Shown piece by piece: positions 59,467 to 64,000 of a stretch of DNA of 64,000 nucleotides. A program made the translations under genes and the position numbers. The stretch comes from Asterias amurensis. Its lineage: Eukaryota > Echinodermata > Asteroidea > Forcipulatida > Asteriidae. The stretch is taken from NCBI RefSeq assembly GCF_032118995.1, contig NC_092650.1, positions 496,001-560,000 on the forward strand. Direction: 5' to 3'. A model generated the notes under the pieces. It made no database searches. It worked only from the letters and a program-made list of their open reading frames with translations, and was not told the DNA's origin. How positions within the stretch are numbered: position 1 is the first letter of the stretch; each line of letters begins with the position of its first letter.

Positions 59467-60825
59467 CCCTTCTTATACTTCAATACAAGCCTCTCCAGGA
59501 GTCTTGTCTATACCAAAGCGTTTCTGCAAGTGGTGTGAGCGGCGGGTACTTTTAATAACCCAATACTGATAATGCTGTTGTAGCTACCAGCAATTTCTAT
59601 TGGTCCAAGCAGGAGGTGCTGGTAACCACAGAAGCAGTCACGTTCGTTCACTGGTATCATCGTGATGGTATGCAACTGCCGTAAAAGTTTGGTTTAGCCA
59701 CAAGAGGGAGTTTTCTGTTTCGTCTGCCATCATACAGTTTTATTTGTGGTGTTTTACCGCACTGAATAGGCACAAATTTATGCGCCAAACTATAGTTATC
59801 ATTTATTGTGAGCTCAAACAGTTACATTGGAATAAATGTTTTTGGTGTTGTGCAATTCGATTGTGGAAATATAACATTCTATCCGGAGCTGGGCTATGTG
59901 CTTTAACTTTGGTGGTGATACGCGCGCGTTAAAGTTGGTCGTCCTAGTATTAGGCTTGGGAATTTGAGGAGTTAATCTGCCTAAATTTTTGTGTGTTTGT
60001 TTTATTTAAAAAAAAAACCATCAGCGTTAGTCGATTAGTGACGGTTGATAGTGTGGCGTACCCGTGTCGAGGGAGCATTTTTCTATCAAGAAAACAAAGT
60101 GAAAGGGCAAGAGCGCCCTCTCGCGCTGGTGCACTGCACTCGGCTTCCAAACGAACAACCCGTTATTTGATTTGTAAACGTTTGATTGGTCAAAATGACT
60201 ATTCAGATGCGTAGGGGAGGGTCGTGCGAGTGGGGGCGGGTGGGGATGGGGCAACGTTGAAATGAATTAAACCAACAGTTTGGATTATTTGAGATGTGGT
60301 TTAATTAAAATATAATACATATGCATTATATAAGCAGACTGCTCTATAAAATCAGGCTGCGTATACATATATAGGGTTGGCCACCCCTTTTCAACTCAAA
60401 CACACACATATCATGAAAATGTCCTATACAGGTAATGTTGAGTTAAATGTATTTTGACCTATAGCGGCAATCTACAGGGATTTTTTTCACATGACTTATG
60501 TTTGGCAATGTTTGAAAGTGTGCGGACTGACAAGATGTGTACCATCACACTGAATCGTGGAACAGTGAACAAAGGGCCAATGTAAATTGAACTCTAAATA
60601 AATTGAAAGTCAAGAAATTTAAATTTGCTGTTCCAAACTGCTAATTGTATTGATTATAAACTCGATACCAGTACAAGTTCAATAGAAATCATTGTTGACT
60701 CTGAGTCGAGAAGATGTTTGACAGCTTCTAAAAAACCCTGTATACATGTACCAATATTGCTTATTTCCATTGCCCAAAAGTCGACTAAGATCGACATGAA
60801 CGTGATGTACACAATCCCTTGTTAG

Positions 60826-60842
60826 TCTGCTGCCACCTAGCG
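60826..60842 (-). promoter_or_regulatory. Solo CTCF-like motif, MITE end
   Basis: On the minus strand CGCTAGGTGGCAGCAGA is identical to the end of the MITE at 61849-61985. No partner arm is seen nearby, so it is a solo end or a broken copy. Confidence 0.5.
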
Positions 60843-61588
60843 TTCCATGTCTCCTATTATTTTGTCGATGTCTCCACTATAAGGGGGTTATAAGGGAGAA
60901 TGAAGTATAACGTGACCAAGACATGTGTAAAGGCAAAACAATGAAAATCAAAGTACAACAGGTTTTAGTTTTTAGTTCCAGTCTCAATCTTTTAACCACA
61001 TCATCCATAGTTCCGTTGACACGTTTGAAACGAGCTAACATGTTCTACTCATTCATGTGGGGCGACGGTAAATTGTTTCAGCGAAGGGGATTGCTGTTCT
61101 GAAGGTGTGGGCTCTCAAGGATCCCTCATCCCCCTTTATACACCAAGGCGAACTCTGCTCCTTGACCATTCGTAATAAGGGAACGAGTAAAATTGAAACT
61201 GAAATCGTTGCGGAGAAGTGAAGTATTATTTTGTGGGTAGACGCCATTTTGTTTTGGCGAGTTCCCCAGTGATGTTTTCACTTTTAGACCCAACTTAACC
61301 ATTATGCACAAAGTGTATCAGGAGGTCATATGATGAGTTGTTACTATTTTTGTTAATTATATGTGTCAACACTTATCATGCACACTGTTTTTTTTTTAAA
61401 GGTTAATAGTATAATACACAATACTTACAAAATAATGAGTCGGCTGTAATTTTTATGATAATTAAAATAATAATAGTATTTACACGGTAATAAAAATTAT
61501 CTTTTATGCTTCGTCCTGTGTTTAGGAGATTGTGCCCCCGGTTTGTGTTTCCCCTAACGCTAAATATTAACATGGGCTGAAGGAAGTG

Positions 61589-61668
61589 GATTCAATAGAG
61601 GGCGCTATCATGCCACATTTCTACACACTTCGCCGTAGAGGGACAGAATCTCCTACCACACCGGGAAT
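61589..61668 (+). repeat. GAGGGCGCTATCAT repeat, copy 2
   Basis: TTCAATAGAGGGCGCTATCA, CTTCGCCGTAGAGGGACAG and CTACCACACCGG line up with 53618-53726. The AATAGAGGGCGCTAT core also resembles the array at 43645-43830. Confidence 0.6.
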
Positions 61669-61848
61669 ACAATGCTATACGTTTTGTACAAGAATACAAT
61701 ATGCAACTCTACCATAATTGATCTTTTAGATTTTGATGTATTATAAAAACTAAAAGATTCTTGTCGGTGAATATAGTTATTAATTTATGACGCGTCCAAC
61801 CAGGCCAAAACCAGCCACTTCTCAGAAATGAGTAAAATGTTGTATTAT

Positions 61849-61985
61849 GGGAGACTAAGGAACGCTAGGTGGCAGCAGACCTACCAGGTTCACTTATATT
61901 GTTTACATTATTCTACGCATGTGCAAATTTCTGAGAACAATGGATTTGTAAGCCTGCTGCCACTAAGTGTCCTAAAAAGTTTCCC
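61849..61985. mobile_element. 137-bp MITE whose ends carry a CTCF-like motif, copy 1
   Basis: The left arm has GGGAGACT then CGCTAGGTGGCAGCAGA (61863-61879). The inverted right arm has GGGAAACT then CACTTAGTGGCAGCAGG. The centre includes TTGTTTACATT and CTGAGAACAATGG. There is no coding capacity. Both arms contain a GGTGGCAGCA or AGTGGCAGCA core. Confidence 0.8.
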
Positions 61986-62575
61986 ATTGCACCAATGATG
62001 AGAAGACCACTCAAACATCACCATGCTATCAATGGTGAAAATGCAAAAGCCACGATATCAAGGTGGTATGATGTCTTAAAGTATCTCATTTTAGAAATCA
62101 GTTAGAAATATATGTAACTTAATGATTCCTTTCACCACCGTCACAAATAATGGCTAATGTCTGCCACACTTACCATGTGGTGATCCAAATTACACGTACA
62201 ATGTATGGTGATGCGTGTAAATGTACACCACCACGCCTACACATGCGCACTGTGCTGTATATTACATACAGGGACATTTGCTCCCAAAATGGCGCAACCA
62301 AGATTATTTTGGTGATGGTGAATTGGATCAATAGGAAAACTCTTCTTTTCGTCTCTTGGTGAGCAAATAAAATATAGTTCTGAGTTTTGGCATGGTTTTG
62401 GCACACAGCGTCAATTTATACAGACTTTGAATAAAGAATTTGTTTCGTTCTATCGAAATCCTATAATACAGAGTAAATAAATAATAAACAATTTAACTGA
62501 CTATGATAAAAGAAGGGCACATCATTGGTGTCGTCAAAGTCGCGACATAGTATTTTGAAGGCGTCAATTGATGTA

Positions 62576-62715
62576 AGGGGGACTTTTGGGTCGCTAGGTG
62601 ACAGCATACTAACCAAGTAAAAACCATTGTTCTCGGCGAAGTGCACATTTTCAGAACAACGTAAACAATGTAAATTTACCTGGTAAGTCTGCTGCCACAT
62701 AGCGTGCCAAAGTCA
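62576..62715. mobile_element. 140-bp MITE whose ends carry a CTCF-like motif, copy 2
   Basis: The left arm has GGGGGACTTTTGGGTCGCTA then GGTGACAGCATACT. The inverted right arm has GACTTTGGCACGCTATGTGG then CAGCAGACTTACCAGG. The centre shares CCATTGTTCTC and AACAATGTAAATT with copy 1, but in the opposite sense. Confidence 0.8.
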
Positions 62716-62959
62716 CTTTCTGTAAATAATACGGAGTGATTTTTTGATAATTCTGACTTTTTATTTTGTACATTTTTTTGCGGGGGGGGGGGGGTATTGT
62801 TGTTGTTACTATTGATGTACCGTCCCTTTATCGGGTAATAAACTCCAGTTTGGCAATGTTGTGATGATCCCTGAATAGATGTCATGCTCTCGCCCCCAAG
62901 TATATGCGAGCGATTCATAGGTGTTTGCGCATGTCTCATCGATGTCAAAAGTTCACTAC

Positions 62960-63472
62960 TCATGCGCGGTCGACAAAGCTGAGTTCCAGCGGTCGACTGG
63001 GGACGTTGGTGAGTCGGAACAGATAGTCCATGTCTTCGTGATGCCACTCAACACGGAACCTCTGGACGAGCTGGAGAAAGCAAAACGATTAAATTATTAT
63101 TCATCTTTCCTTTTCCAAGGAAACTTGAAAGACTAAAAAGAATGTTTCGCAGGAGTTGAGCACAAGGCCACCGTCGCGAATTATTTATTGCGAATTTGTG
63201 ACGTCAAAAATTTGTATCGCTTTCTTATTGGGTTTATTATGAATCAACGTATGCTCTTAATAGCTTACCCTCGCCATTAACAGGTAAATTTCTTGCTCGG
63301 CTAGCCTCCGTCCCACACACATTCTTGACCCGGTTCCGAACGGTAGCACAAGGAACGGATCGATGTTCTCGCAGTCTTTGTGTCCCCGAATCCAACGTTC
63401 CGGCTTGAATTGTTCCGGGTCCTTGAAATACTGGGGCATCCTTCCGGATAGACAGTGTACCCGGACTAACGT
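62960..63472 (-). CDS. Cytochrome P450, mitochondrial clan, last two exons (partial)
   Basis: Two exons are visible: 63269..63472 and 62960..63070 (TGA at 62960-62962), joined in phase 0; the rest lies right of the window. The first holds the PERF-type region (FKPERW) and the haem-binding loop PFGTGSRMCVGRRLAEQEI with its cysteine ligand, then the L-helix end YLLMAR. The second gives LVQRFRVEWHHEDMDYLF and ends SRPLELSFVDRA. GxGxRxCxGRRxAExE and the FRVEW C-terminus are typical of mitochondrial-clan P450s (the clan of CYP11, CYP24 and CYP27), which use adrenodoxin and act on sterol-like substrates in the inner membrane. The short final exon was recognised by homology, since it is too short to stand out on its own. 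Subfamily and substrate cannot be assigned. Confidence 0.92.
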
Positions 63473-64000
63473 CTGCAAAAGCAAAATCACACAAGAAGTT
63501 CAATAAGATGCTTAGAACAACCAAAAGCAGAAATAGATTTAGCTGCTGCAAACTGCTTGCCAATCAAAAGGACCTCTGGTAAAAATGCAAACAAAATATT
63601 TAATGGCCTGACATTTAGACCCTCTAGAGGAGTCGTTTAAAAATTGTAAGATATTGTTTGAAAATTACTCATGTGCTACCAAGTGGTCCTGAAGCATGCA
63701 CTGCAGTTAGTTGCTTGCAAGTTGCCTGTAATGGTTGTCGTTGTGTGACCAGACTATTTTACACTATAAAAGCAGAGTTGTCTGCATAAAAGCAGGTAAT
63801 ACCGCCCTCTTTTGACAACCGTCGTAATGTGAATAATTCAACTCTAATCAATGGTGATCGTACACTATTCCATGGAGGTAGCTCCAAGACTATAAGTAGT
63901 AACAATAATTAGTGTTTTATCCTACACAGGCTGACGTGTGATTTTGAGAACCAGGACAAGTTGTCGTTATGCTGAACTCTTCAACCGTTTCACAAAAATG
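63473..64000. other. P450 intron sequence with a dispersed repeat
   Basis: No earlier P450 exon is recognisable in these 0.5 kb. The only structure is the repeat at 63646-63742, a relative of 58537-58633. Confidence 0.5.
63646..63742 (+). repeat. Dispersed repeat, copy 2
   Basis: Matches 58537-58633 over about 95 bases. It lies in the last visible intron of the P450 gene. Confidence 0.6.

Larger units (their letters stand above)
59467..62959. other. Intergenic between dipeptidase and P450
   Basis: The first few hundred bases should hold the dipeptidase promoter and 5' untranslated region. The remainder contains CTCF-like MITEs (61849-61985, 62576-62715), a solo end (60826-60842) and a dispersed repeat (61589-61668). 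No gene is supported. Confidence 0.5.

Overview
The window looks like nuclear DNA of an echinoderm, most likely a sea star. Genes are split by GT-AG introns, ciliary genes are present, and the DNA between genes is AT-rich and full of short inverted-repeat elements (MITEs) and a tRNA-derived SINE of kinds I associate with echinoderm genomes. The species assignment is inference. I saw no retrovirus, LTR-element or Polinton coding sequence, no CRISPR array and no intact RNA gene; there is one 5S rRNA-derived fragment.

Layout. (1) 193-527 (+): last exon of a scavenger-receptor (SRCR) protein. (2) 3599-13898 (-): a two-exon gene for a predicted 2481-residue membrane protein. Its exons are 12668-13898 and 3599-9813, and they join in phase. 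It carries nine acidic tandem repeats and five C-terminal modules, four of which hold a PP1-docking (RVxF-type) motif followed by an ARFxxR helix resembling PPP1R15 (GADD34/CReP). This is the strongest candidate for something undescribed. (3) 15797-19196 (-): complete CCDC113/CFAP263, seven exons. (4) 21603-32106 (+): complete casein kinase 2 catalytic subunit, eleven exons. (5) 38981-41943 (+): complete CFAP20, four exons. (6) 46256-59466 (-): membrane dipeptidase (M19, DPEP family), ten exons plus a duplicated alternative last exon. (7) 62960-63472 (-): last two exons of a mitochondrial-clan cytochrome P450.

The central block CCDC113 (-) / CSNK2A (+) / CFAP20 (+) has the same order and relative orientation as CCDC113-CSNK2A2-CFAP20 on human chromosome 16q21, as I recall that map. 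CCDC113 and CFAP20 are both ciliary axoneme/basal-body proteins. CCDC113 and the kinase are divergently arranged around a 2.4-kb interval.

The intergenic and intronic DNA holds two near-identical 0.59-kb foldback elements bracketing kinase exon 1, two 0.38-kb MITEs of one family 32 kb apart, a 1.1-kb element containing a 5S-derived segment, an exact 110-bp tandem duplication, an intronic array of AGGTCA half-sites, and several CTCF-like motifs, some of them inside mobile-element ends.
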